Below are positions 1-5,879 of a stretch of 7,672 nucleotides of DNA, piece by piece. Under the pieces are notes generated by a model, which was not told the origin of the DNA, did no database searches, and saw only the letters and a program-made list of their open reading frames with translations. Both the position numbers and the translations under genes were made by a program. This DNA is from an uncultured Sphingomonadaceae bacterium (GTDB lineage Bacteria > Pseudomonadota > Alphaproteobacteria > Sphingomonadales > Sphingomonadaceae): NCBI GenBank assembly GCA_937920575.1, contig CAKZSF010000275.1:1-7672 (forward strand). Reading direction: 5' to 3'. Position 1 is the first letter of the stretch. The number at the start of each line of letters is the position of its first letter.

Positions 1-1
1 C

Positions 2-1210
2 ATGATTGCCTCGGCCGAGATCGATGATTTCGGGGAGGTCTGGTTCAACCGCGCCTTGGGCGACCAACGTTTTCTCGAGCCGAACAGCGGGCTGTATTGG
101 CAGGTAAGCGGGGAGGGGTTTGATCCCTATCTTTCACGCAGTTTATGGGATCGTACGATTGATCTGGAGCGCGAGAGCACTCTTGAGAGCCCGCCAATTT
201 TCTACGATTCGCCGCAATTTGATGGAGAGCCGCTTCGCATCGTGCAGCGATCGGCTATTTTGCCAGACAGCGACACTCAATGGACTTTTACCGTAGCTGG
301 CGCGCGCGCGGAATTGGATGCGGAAATTCGCGAAGTGCGCTTCATCGTGTTTGTCAGTTTCGCGATTTTGGGTGCGGGTCTTTTCCTGCTGGCCGTTTTA
401 CAAACGTGGTATGGATTGGGGCCGCTAAGACGGATTCAGCTGGCTATTCAGCGTATGCGAACCGCGGGCAGGAACCGGGTAACGGTGCCACTGCCGCAAG
501 AGGTTCAGCCGCTGGTTGAGGAACTCAATGCCTTGCTGGCCCACTCAGAAAAGCAAGCCGAAGAAGCGCGCACTCATGCTGGCAATTTGGCGCATGCTCT
601 CAAAACGCCGCTGACAGTCGTGACCAACGCAGCGACTGCCGAGGCGCCAGATCTGTCGAAAACGGTCGTCAGAGAAGCCGCTGTGATGCGCCGCCAGGTC
701 GATCACCATCTGGCGCGGGCAAGAGCTGTGGGCCGCCGTGCCGTGGGCGCAGTGGCGCAAGTGTTCGTGTGTGCAGAGGCTGTAGAGCGCGCCGTTGGCC
801 GCCTCTATCCGCATGTCCGGTTTGATCTTGATGGAAACAAGCAGGCGCGCGTTGCGATTGAACGGCAGGATCTGGAAGAGATCCTCGGCAATTTGATCGA
901 GAATGCGGCAAAATACGGGTTGGGCTCAGTCTTTGTGACGGTTGATGCGACACCGCAAAGCGAGCTGTGCGAAATCTGGGTTGAGGATGACGGTACCGGC
1001 ATTCCCGAAGAGGAGCGCGGCCGTATTTTTGCGCGCGGCGCGCGGCTGGACACGGGTAAGCCCGGCACCGGTCTGGGGCTGGCCATTGTGCGCGATGTTG
1101 CAGAGATTTATGGCGGCCGCGTCGAATTGGACGAGAGCGAAGATCTGGGCGGGCTGCATGTGCGGCTTGCTCTCCCACGTGCGCCAGAGGGCGACGAACT
1201 GGGGAATTGA
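2..1210 (+). CDS. Two-component sensor histidine kinase, PhoQ-type H-box (5' end missing)
   Basis: Inner-membrane sensor kinase that would autophosphorylate a histidine and pass phosphate to a response regulator, probably encoded just upstream. Residues are numbered from the first visible codon. Residues 1-112 look periplasmic. A transmembrane helix lies at about 114-136, followed by a HAMP-like linker at about 137-185. The H-box reads NLAHALKTPL with phosphoacceptor His198, which resembles PhoQ (HSLKTPL). The N-box is NLIENAAKYG (297-306), the G1 box DDGTGIP (329-335) and the G2 box GTGLGLAIV (355-363), so the HATPase domain is complete. The ATG at position 2 is probably internal: a kinase of this plan needs a first transmembrane helix before the sensor domain, and none is visible. 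The stop is TGA. Family is confident; the signal sensed is unknown. Confidence 0.93.
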   Translation: MIASAEIDDFGEVWFNRALGDQRFLEPNSGLYWQVSGEGFDPYLSRSLWDRTIDLERESTLESPPIFYDSPQFDGEPLRIVQRSAILPDSDTQWTFTVAGARAELDAEIREVRFIVFVSFAILGAGLFLLAVLQTWYGLGPLRRIQLAIQRMRTAGRNRVTVPLPQEVQPLVEELNALLAHSEKQAEEARTHAGNLAHALKTPLTVVTNAATAEAPDLSKTVVREAAVMRRQVDHHLARARAVGRRAVGAVAQVFVCAEAVERAVGRLYPHVRFDLDGNKQARVAIERQDLEEILGNLIENAAKYGLGSVFVTVDATPQSELCEIWVEDDGTGIPEEERGRIFARGARLDTGKPGTGLGLAIVRDVAEIYGGRVELDESEDLGGLHVRLALPRAPEGDELGN

Positions 1211-1256
1211 TCCCTTCTTTTCCGTGTGTTAGCAACCTTGCCAGTTTGAACGGTGC

Positions 1257-1263
1257 AGGGGGG
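1257..1263 (+). promoter_or_regulatory. Shine-Dalgarno of the oxygenase-like gene
   Basis: AGGGGGG lies 5 bases before the ATG at 1269 and fixes that start. The gap after the kinase stop is only 58 bases and shows no clear terminator, so the two genes may be co-transcribed. Confidence 0.6.
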
Positions 1264-1268
1264 CGCAC

Positions 1269-1889
1269 ATGTCAAATCGGGACTTCACGGTCAAACCGCT
1301 GTTTGCGGAACCGTACTTCGTAACCAACATCGCAGATGCGATCAGCGTTGATCAGATCAAATTCATCAAATCTATCAAGATGATAGAGAACCAGATGAAT
1401 CATATTTCTGAAGAGCTTTACCTGTTTAATCGACCCGAGCTGAAAAGCATCAACCAAGCGGTTCACGCCGCGCTGGCAACCTATGCGAGCGACGTCATGG
1501 GCGTACAGCACGATCTGGAAGTGACGCAGAGCTGGGCGCTCATGAATCCACCGGGCGTTGGGATGCATGCACACACGCACTCCAATTCATTGGTGTCTGG
1601 TTCGCTCTATTATGCACCGATGCCTGATCCCCCGGGCAATATGATTTTTGAGCGGACCAACGGCTATCGCCAGATAGAAATGGGTGTGAACGAGGGCAAA
1701 CAGAACGTCTACAACACGCCGCGCAACGCCATTGTGCCAAAGCACGGCGATCTGGTGTTGTTTTCCAGCAGCATTCTGCATTTCGTGGAAGTCAATCAGA
1801 GCCAGCAGAACCGGCATTCCATCGCGTTCAACAGCTTCGTACGCGGGAAAATCGGCAGTTTCCGCGATGTGTCTGAGCTGGTTGTCTAA
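1269..1889 (+). CDS. Putative 2-oxoglutarate/Fe(II)-dependent oxygenase (TIGR02466 / 2OG-FeII_Oxy_5-like)
   Basis: A 206-residue soluble protein with no signal peptide or membrane segment. The core is a double-stranded beta-helix oxygenase pattern: HTHSNSLVSGSLYYA (102-116) followed by GDLVLFSSSILHFV (160-173) and NRHSIAFN (181-188). By family analogy, His102 and His104 (the HxH/D position) and His171 would bind iron, and Arg182 would bind the 2-oxoglutarate carboxylate. The SGxxYY signature after the HxH fits the TIGR02466 group of putative oxygenases, whose substrates are mostly unknown. Length is normal for a single-domain member. The start is supported by a strong Shine-Dalgarno. It follows the kinase by 58 bases and converges on the rlpA-like gene. 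The fold assignment is good; substrate and role cannot be read from the sequence. Confidence 0.82.
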   Translation: MSNRDFTVKPLFAEPYFVTNIADAISVDQIKFIKSIKMIENQMNHISEELYLFNRPELKSINQAVHAALATYASDVMGVQHDLEVTQSWALMNPPGVGMHAHTHSNSLVSGSLYYAPMPDPPGNMIFERTNGYRQIEMGVNEGKQNVYNTPRNAIVPKHGDLVLFSSSILHFVEVNQSQQNRHSIAFNSFVRGKIGSFRDVSELVV

Positions 1890-1897
1890 CGCTCTGC

Positions 1898-2476
1898 TTA
1901 GCCGACAATTTCCATTTTGACCTTGGCGTGCCCGCGCTGGATCATGCCGATCCGGGCAGCTGCTGCGCGCGACAGATCAATCGTCCGGCCACGAATGTAA
2001 GGGCCGCGATCATTGATCCGCACGACCACTGACCGGCCATTGGCCACATTGGTCACACGCACCTTGGTGCCGAAACGCAGCTTTTTGTGGGCTGCGGTCA
2101 TCGCATTCATGTTGAAGCGCTCACCGTTGGCTGTGAGCCGACCGTGGAAACGTTTGCCGTAGTAACTCGCCACGACCACTCCCAGATCGCGCTTGGTGCC
2201 GTACTTCTTGGGAGCCGGCTTTGGCTTGGGTTTTGGTTTTACCTCGCGCGGGATCTCGATCTCATCGATATCCACCGCTTCGGGCTCAATCTGAATCGGT
2301 GCAGGCTCACCTGTGTAAGGCGCGAATTCACTAGAGAACTCGTCCGTGGATGCGTTTGAGCTTGCGGAAATGGGAAGTGCGGGGGCCACTGCGAGCGCGG
2401 CGAATGCGCCGACTGCGAGAAACTTCGCCCCTGCTTTCGACCCCTTGGTGCGACTGGTTTGGCCATCAATCATCAT
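1898..2476 (-). CDS. RlpA-like double-psi beta-barrel protein (septal-ring lytic transglycosylase family)
   Basis: A 192-residue exported protein. A basic N-terminus (to about K18) and a hydrophobic stretch (about 19-36) form a signal peptide, with possible cleavage after SA near residue 38. An acidic region (44-78) and a Pro-Lys linker ([12 protein letters not shown], 80-91) follow, then the RlpA barrel at about 98-190. The barrel holds [30 protein letters not shown] and RINDRGPY with RTIDLS. Glu119, His130 and Asp156 match the positions regarded as catalytic in Pseudomonas RlpA, which cleaves glycan strands lacking stem peptides. There is no cysteine, so no lipobox, and no C-terminal SPOR domain, unlike E. 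coli RlpA. The start is one of two adjacent ATGs (2476 or 2473); no good Shine-Dalgarno is visible. Septal localisation cannot be assumed without SPOR. Confidence 0.88.
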   Translation of the reverse strand: MMIDGQTSRTKGSKAGAKFLAVGAFAALAVAPALPISASSNASTDEFSSEFAPYTGEPAPIQIEPEAVDIDEIEIPREVKPKPKPKPAPKKYGTKRDLGVVVASYYGKRFHGRLTANGERFNMNAMTAAHKKLRFGTKVRVTNVANGRSVVVRINDRGPYIRGRTIDLSRAAAARIGMIQRGHAKVKMEIVG

Positions 2477-2632
2477 GCCAAAGGGTATACAGAAACAGAT
2501 TTGACCAAACTATGGGATAGGAGCCGCTCGCCGCAACTTCCGCTCGACTCATCGCGTCAAACGGCAGTTTTCATCACGATTTTCGGCTTTTCAGAAGGGA
2601 ATTCGAGTCCGATCCAGCTAGATTCGATTTGT

Positions 2633-2661
2633 AAAATCGTTCCTATACAGGTGCTTAGGAA
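2633..2661 (-). terminator. Possible intrinsic terminator (minus strand)
   Basis: TTCCTA (2661-2656) and TAGGAA (2645-2640) form a 6-bp stem with a 10-base loop. On the minus strand CGATTTT follows (2639-2633). The stem is AT-rich and the T run short, so termination would be weak. It would mark the 3' end of the candidate RNA. Confidence 0.25.
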
Positions 2662-2666
2662 TTCTC

Positions 2667-2685
2667 GAGCCTCACCGGCTCTTTT
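2667..2685 (+). terminator. Possible intrinsic terminator (plus strand)
   Basis: GAGCC and GGCTC form a 5-bp stem with a TCACC loop, followed directly by TTTT. No plus-strand gene upstream needs it, so it may simply be part of the structured segment. Confidence 0.25.
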
Positions 2686-2704
2686 GCACCGCCCCAAAGC
2701 AAAT

Positions 2705-2728
2705 GGGGCCGGTATTGCTACCGACCCC
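2705..2728 (-). promoter_or_regulatory. Strong 10-bp hairpin with GNRA loop and competing pairings
   Basis: On the minus strand GGGGTCGGTA pairs with TACCGGCCCC around a GCAA loop, with one U-G wobble. The 3' arm can instead pair with GGGGC at 2695-2691 (loop of 9). The 5' arm's GTGGG (2730-2726) can pair with CCCAC at 2747-2743. These options exclude one another, as in attenuators or riboswitch expression platforms. No uridine run follows, so it is not an obvious terminator. Confidence 0.4.
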
Positions 2729-2776
2729 ACTGTTACCGACGGGTGGGTTCCGAAGAACACTTAACGTTTAGCTTCC

Positions 2777-2786
2777 GATCACCTCC
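2777..2786 (-). promoter_or_regulatory. Extended Shine-Dalgarno-like 10-mer without a start codon
   Basis: The minus strand reads GGAGGTGATC, fully complementary to the usual 16S rRNA 3' tail (GATCACCTCC). GAGG is part of the 2793-2782 hairpin. No ATG, GTG or TTG lies within about 12 bases downstream; the first GTG (2760) is 16 bases away and opens a frame with poor coding character. Confidence 0.3.
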
Positions 2787-2820
2787 GGGGAGGCTTTCTT
2801 TCACACGGCGCTCGCGCCGG

Positions 2821-2876
2821 CATCCGGTTCCGTTTTGTTGGTTGAAATCAGTCCGAAGACTATTTTCATCCGGTTC
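2821..2876. repeat. 10-bp direct repeat flanking a hairpin
   Basis: CATCCGGTTC occurs at 2821-2830 and again at 2867-2876. The copies bracket the UUCG hairpin at 2844-2867. They are too short for a mobile-element signature and are probably part of the RNA structure or coincidental. Confidence 0.35.
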
Positions 2877-3207
2877 GACAGTTCCGAAACCAAACCTACC
2901 TTTATGGCAATTCGCCTCTAGCAGTCCTGTCTGACCTGGGTCTGACATTTCCTCAGCAATTTACCGGCTGGTTCAGCCTATCCGATTTTGCGCCTTCGCT
3001 GCTTCAATGATCTGCTTGGATTTGCGTCTTGCGACGTTCGTCCTCGCTTTTCTCCACTGCGCGGCGTTTCGCCATCGCGTCAGAGCGGTTCCAAATTCCC
3101 TCTTTCCAATCCGGCCTTTCGGCTTTCTCTTAGAGTGGGACAATCCCCGTTCCGATGAATTGAAGATGTGCGCATTGACCGAGTCGAGCAAGGACGCGAC
3201 CCGCGAC

Positions 3208-3250
3208 TTATCCACTTTTGGCCAAATGGGCAGTGGACAAGGGTGGAAAA
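3208..3250. other. Cluster of DnaA-box-like 9-mers with inverted symmetry
   Basis: TTATCCACT (3208-3216) differs from the DnaA box TTATCCACA only at the last base. An inverted partner, AGTGGACAA (3232-3240), differs from its complement at one position. GGTGGAAAA (3242-3250, complement TTTTCCACC) is a weaker third copy. A perfect palindrome, TTTGGCCAAA (3217-3226), sits between the first two. DnaA binding, or binding of another dimeric protein, is conceivable. There is no AT-rich unwinding element and no origin-type gene context, so calling it an origin would be premature. Confidence 0.25.
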
Positions 3251-3291
3251 CTCAACCGCTCGTCGCAACGCCCCAACTTGACTCGAAAAGC

Positions 3292-4509
3292 CTAATTTCG
3301 ATCGCGTTTGGCAAGCAGTTTTAGACGAAGCGCGTTGAGCTTGATGAAACCTTCCGCGTCCTTCTGATCATAAGCGCCGGCATCGTCCTCAAACGTCACA
3401 TGGGCTTCGGAATAGAGCGAGTTGGGGGATTTGCGGCCCACAACGCCTACCACACCCTTGTAGAGTTTCAGCCGCACTGTGCCGCTGACCTTCTCCTGAC
3501 TGTGATCAATCGCGGCTTGCAGCATCTCGCGCTCTGGTGCGAACCAGAAACCGTTATAGATCAGCTCTGCATATTTCGGCATCAGCTCATCCTTCAAATG
3601 CGCTGCTCCGCGATCCAGCGTGATCTGTTCGATCCCGCGATGCGCCCGCGCATAGATTTCGCCGCCTGGTGTTTCGTACATCCCGCGCGATTTCATGCCG
3701 ACAAAGCGGTTCTCGACCAGATCGAGGCGGCCGATGCCATGCTTCTTACCCAGATCATTCAGCGCAGTGAGTAGCTCGGCCGGGCTCATTGCCATGCCAT
3801 TGAGCGCAACGCCGTCGCCGCGTTCGAAATCAATCGTGATGTATTCCGGCGTGTCGGGGGCTTCTTCCGGGTGATCCGTGCGCGAATAGACGTAATCGGG
3901 TGTCTCTTCCCAAGGATCTTCCAGCACTTTGCCTTCCGATGAGGTGTGCAGCAGATTTGCGTCGGTGGAGAAGGGGCTTTCGCCGCGCTTGTCCTTTGGC
4001 ACAGCAATCTGATGCGCCTCGGCCCATTCGATCAGCGCAGTACGGCTGGTCAAATCCCATTCGCGCCACGGGGCAATAACAGTGATGCTGGGATCGAGCG
4101 CGTAGGCGGAGAGCTCGAACCGTACTTGATCGTTGCCTTTACCCGTCGCGCCATGCGCAATTGCGTCCGCGCCGGTCTCGTGGGCGATTTCGACCAGTCG
4201 TTTTGAGATCAGCGGACGCGCGATGGATGTGCCGAGCAGATAGTCACCCTCATACCGGGCATTGGCGCGCATCATCGGGAAGACGAAATCGCGCACGAAT
4301 TCCTCGCGCAGATCCTCGATATAGATGTGCTTGTCCGGAATACCCATGCGGCGCGCCTTCTCGCGCGCAGGCTCAATCTCTTCGCCCTGACCAAGATCGG
4401 CGGTGAAAGTGACCACTTCCAACCCGCGCTCGACCTCCAGCCATTTGGCGATGACGCTGGTATCCAAACCGCCTGAATAGGCGAGAACGACACGTTTGAT
4501 ATCCGACAT
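3292..4509 (-). CDS. argG: Argininosuccinate synthase
   Basis: Cytoplasmic enzyme of arginine biosynthesis that joins citrulline and aspartate using ATP, giving argininosuccinate, AMP and pyrophosphate. The 405-residue length is normal for the family. The nucleotide-binding loop [10 protein letters not shown] is at 10-19, the [14 protein letters not shown] signature at 119-132, and the block running from [17 protein letters not shown] to YETPGG at 260-283. All are intact. The ATG at 4509 is preceded by AGGAGC (4526-4521) at a somewhat long spacing of 11. The upstream cfa-like gene ends 67 bases away. A 6-bp hairpin with a 3-base loop (4534-4548) lies in that gap without a T run, so read-through from the cfa genes is possible alongside an own promoter I could not identify. 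No terminator is obvious after the TAG stop. Confidence 0.98.
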   Translation of the reverse strand: MSDIKRVVLAYSGGLDTSVIAKWLEVERGLEVVTFTADLGQGEEIEPAREKARRMGIPDKHIYIEDLREEFVRDFVFPMMRANARYEGDYLLGTSIARPLISKRLVEIAHETGADAIAHGATGKGNDQVRFELSAYALDPSITVIAPWREWDLTSRTALIEWAEAHQIAVPKDKRGESPFSTDANLLHTSSEGKVLEDPWEETPDYVYSRTDHPEEAPDTPEYITIDFERGDGVALNGMAMSPAELLTALNDLGKKHGIGRLDLVENRFVGMKSRGMYETPGGEIYARAHRGIEQITLDRGAAHLKDELMPKYAELIYNGFWFAPEREMLQAAIDHSQEKVSGTVRLKLYKGVVGVVGRKSPNSLYSEAHVTFEDDAGAYDQKDAEGFIKLNALRLKLLAKRDRN

Positions 4510-4576
4510 TGCTTTGAAGCGCTCCTATACGACGCCAGCGCGGCTAGCAGGCGGGCGAGGGCGGGGCAATCGCCGA

Positions 4577-5824
4577 TCAGCTTGTCCGGAGTGTAGTCTC
4601 GCTTTGCGCAATGTAGTTTCGCGTCACTGGCAAGGCATGGCGGCTGCGCGTGTACTGGATCTGGTAATTGCACATGCTGCCGCTTTCAAACGCGGCGGTC
4701 GCGCCGGCCAGATAGAACGTCCACATGCGATAGAACCGCTCATCCATCATCGCGATGATCGCGTCTTTGTTGGCCTCGCATTTGGCGTACCATTCGCGCA
4801 GCGTCTTGGCGTAGTGCAGGCGCAGTGTTTCCACGTCGCTGGCGATCAGCCGGTATTTCTCGCTCGCCGCGACAGTCTCTGACAAAGCCGGAATATAGCC
4901 GCCGGGGAAGATGTATTTGCGCGTGAAGGCGTCGGTGGTGCCCGGGCCGCCCATTCGCCCGATTGTGTGGAGCAGCATCACCCCATCATCGGCCAGCAGA
5001 TTGCCGCAACAGCGAAAGAACGTTTCGAATTGCGGCTGGCCAACATGTTCAAACATACCGACCGAGACGATCCGGTCGAATTTGTCGCCTTGTTCGGCAA
5101 GATCGCGATAATCGATCAGGTGAAACTGCACCTTGTCGCTAACGCCCGCTTCCTCGGCGCGTTGGCGGGCAAGAGCCAGTTGTTCTTCGCTGAGCGTAAT
5201 CCCGTTGACATAGACGCCCGCGCGTTGCGCCAGAAAGATCGCCATGCCGCCCCAACCACAGCCGATGTCGAGCACCGATTGCCCCGGTTCGAGCGCCAGC
5301 TTGGCTGCGATATGGGCCAGTTTTGCCTCTTGCGCCTGCGCCAAAGTGGTGACGCCTTCGTCCCAATAGGCGCAGCTGTATTGCATATGCTCGGCATCCA
5401 GCATCAGTCGGTATAGGTCATTGCCGATGTCATAATGATGCGCGACGTTGCGTTTAGAGCTGACTCGCTGGTTCACAGACTCCATGGCGTGGCCAATGCG
5501 ATTCTTGAGCTTGCGCGTGAAGCTGGGCGGCTTCAAAGCGCCACCGCGTTCCCACATCTTGTTCATGCGCAGCAGCTGCACCAGGCTCATCACATCGCCT
5601 TGTTCGATGATCAACCGGCCATCCATGAACGCTTCGCCTGCACCGATCCGTGGATCGAGCATGATGTCGCGCATCACCTTGGTGTCAGCAAACCGGATGG
5701 CAACTTCCGGATAGCCTTCGGTCGGCGCGCCATAATCGACGACATCCCCATCGGGGAAAGTGATCAGCAAACGGCCCTTACGAACGGTCGAACCAATAAA
5801 CTTGCGGATGACAGCTTTACTCAT
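4577..5824 (-). CDS. Cyclopropane-fatty-acyl-phospholipid synthase, canonical paralogue
   Basis: Uses S-adenosylmethionine to add a methylene (or methyl) group across the double bond of membrane phospholipid acyl chains. The 415 residues comprise an N-terminal lipid-binding region (about 1-110) and a Rossmann methyltransferase domain. HHYDIGND is at 129-136, YSCAYW at 149-154 and the SAM loop VLDIGCGWGG at 184-193. Cys151, Glu259 (in MFEHVG), His286 and Ile288 (in LLHTIG) and Tyr338 correspond to E. coli Cfa residues C139, E239, H266, I268 and Y317 around the active-site bicarbonate. KYIFPGGYIP is also present. The ATG at 5824 was chosen because the protein then begins MSKAVIRKF in family style. 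A TTG at 5860 would add 12 residues, and neither has a clear Shine-Dalgarno. The gene lies 55 bases after its paralogue, on the same strand. A fatty-acid C-methyltransferase of the UfaM kind remains possible. Confidence 0.93.
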   Translation of the reverse strand: MSKAVIRKFIGSTVRKGRLLITFPDGDVVDYGAPTEGYPEVAIRFADTKVMRDIMLDPRIGAGEAFMDGRLIIEQGDVMSLVQLLRMNKMWERGGALKPPSFTRKLKNRIGHAMESVNQRVSSKRNVAHHYDIGNDLYRLMLDAEHMQYSCAYWDEGVTTLAQAQEAKLAHIAAKLALEPGQSVLDIGCGWGGMAIFLAQRAGVYVNGITLSEEQLALARQRAEEAGVSDKVQFHLIDYRDLAEQGDKFDRIVSVGMFEHVGQPQFETFFRCCGNLLADDGVMLLHTIGRMGGPGTTDAFTRKYIFPGGYIPALSETVAASEKYRLIASDVETLRLHYAKTLREWYAKCEANKDAIIAMMDERFYRMWTFYLAGATAAFESGSMCNYQIQYTRSRHALPVTRNYIAQSETTLRTS

Positions 5825-5879
5825 GCGCGCAGTTGTAACGCCGCACGCGGTCAATTCCAAACCAACTTATGCTCGAAAG

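Larger units (their letters stand above)
2640..2891 (-). ncRNA. Candidate structured RNA (unassigned), minus strand
   Basis: Read on the minus strand from 2891 to 2640, seven further hairpins follow an opening bulged one (2891-2872). They are 2867-2844 (10 positions per arm, TTCG loop closed by C-G), 2819-2806 (CGGCG/CGCCG), 2793-2782 (CCTC/GAGG), 2758-2747 (GTTC/GAAC, again a C-G-closed TTCG loop), 2728-2705 (10 bp, GCAA loop), 2681-2667 (GAGCC/GGCTC) and 2661-2640 (TTCCTA/TAGGAA). Strand choice rests on U-G wobbles in the two longest stems, which would be A-C mismatches on the plus strand, and on UUCG and GNRA-type loops that exist only on the minus strand. It could be a free small RNA, a leader of the rlpA-like gene about 160 bases downstream, or the argG 3' region. 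I could not match it to tmRNA, SRP RNA, RNase P RNA or 6S RNA. No folding was run. Confidence 0.4.
2477..3291. other. 815-base non-coding stretch between argG and the rlpA-like gene
   Basis: No reading frame here combines a plausible start, a Shine-Dalgarno, coding-like third-position GC and a recognisable product. The left part (2477-2639) is a moderately AT-rich upstream region for the rlpA-like gene, without a clear promoter. The middle (about 2640-2891) is dense in inverted repeats and is listed separately. The segment from 2892 to 3200 has weak, frame-shifting coding character that could be gene debris. The right end (3208-3250) has DnaA-box-like 9-mers. An 815-base gap is long compared with the 8-93-base gaps elsewhere in the window, so some function is likely. 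Confidence 0.75.

Noticed and set aside
669..1268. A 199-codon minus-strand frame opposite the histidine kinase
   Set aside because: It is low-complexity Arg/Pro/Ala-rich shadow translation opposite intact kinase motifs.
2557..2760. A 67-codon minus-strand frame with a GTG start
   Set aside because: Weak codon bias, the only strong ribosome site is 16 bases away, and the frame overlaps the hairpin region.
2867..2900. Plus-strand TTCGACAG followed by CGAAACC, recalling the start of tmRNA
   Set aside because: No tag-peptide frame (an AND-type tag would need GCNAAYGAY), no CCA-bearing acceptor arm and no T-arm were found nearby. The structure also favours the minus strand.
2733..2948. A 71-codon minus-strand frame starting MSDPGQTG
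   Set aside because: Codon third positions are near random, rare codons are frequent, and the frame runs through several RNA-like hairpins.
2930..2960. Minus-strand GAGGAAATGTCAGACCC, recalling the RNase P RNA P4 motif
   Set aside because: It diverges after GAGGAAA, and the 3' conserved blocks of RNase P RNA are missing.
3007..3324. A 105-codon plus-strand frame with moderate third-position GC (about 60 percent by eye)
   Set aside because: It has no Shine-Dalgarno, overlaps the 3' end of argG by 33 bases, and shows no recognisable domain. The GC bias is weaker than in the true genes.
4534..4548. Hairpin between the canonical cfa-like gene and argG as a terminator
   Set aside because: The 6-bp stem with a 3-base loop is not followed by a T run on the minus strand.
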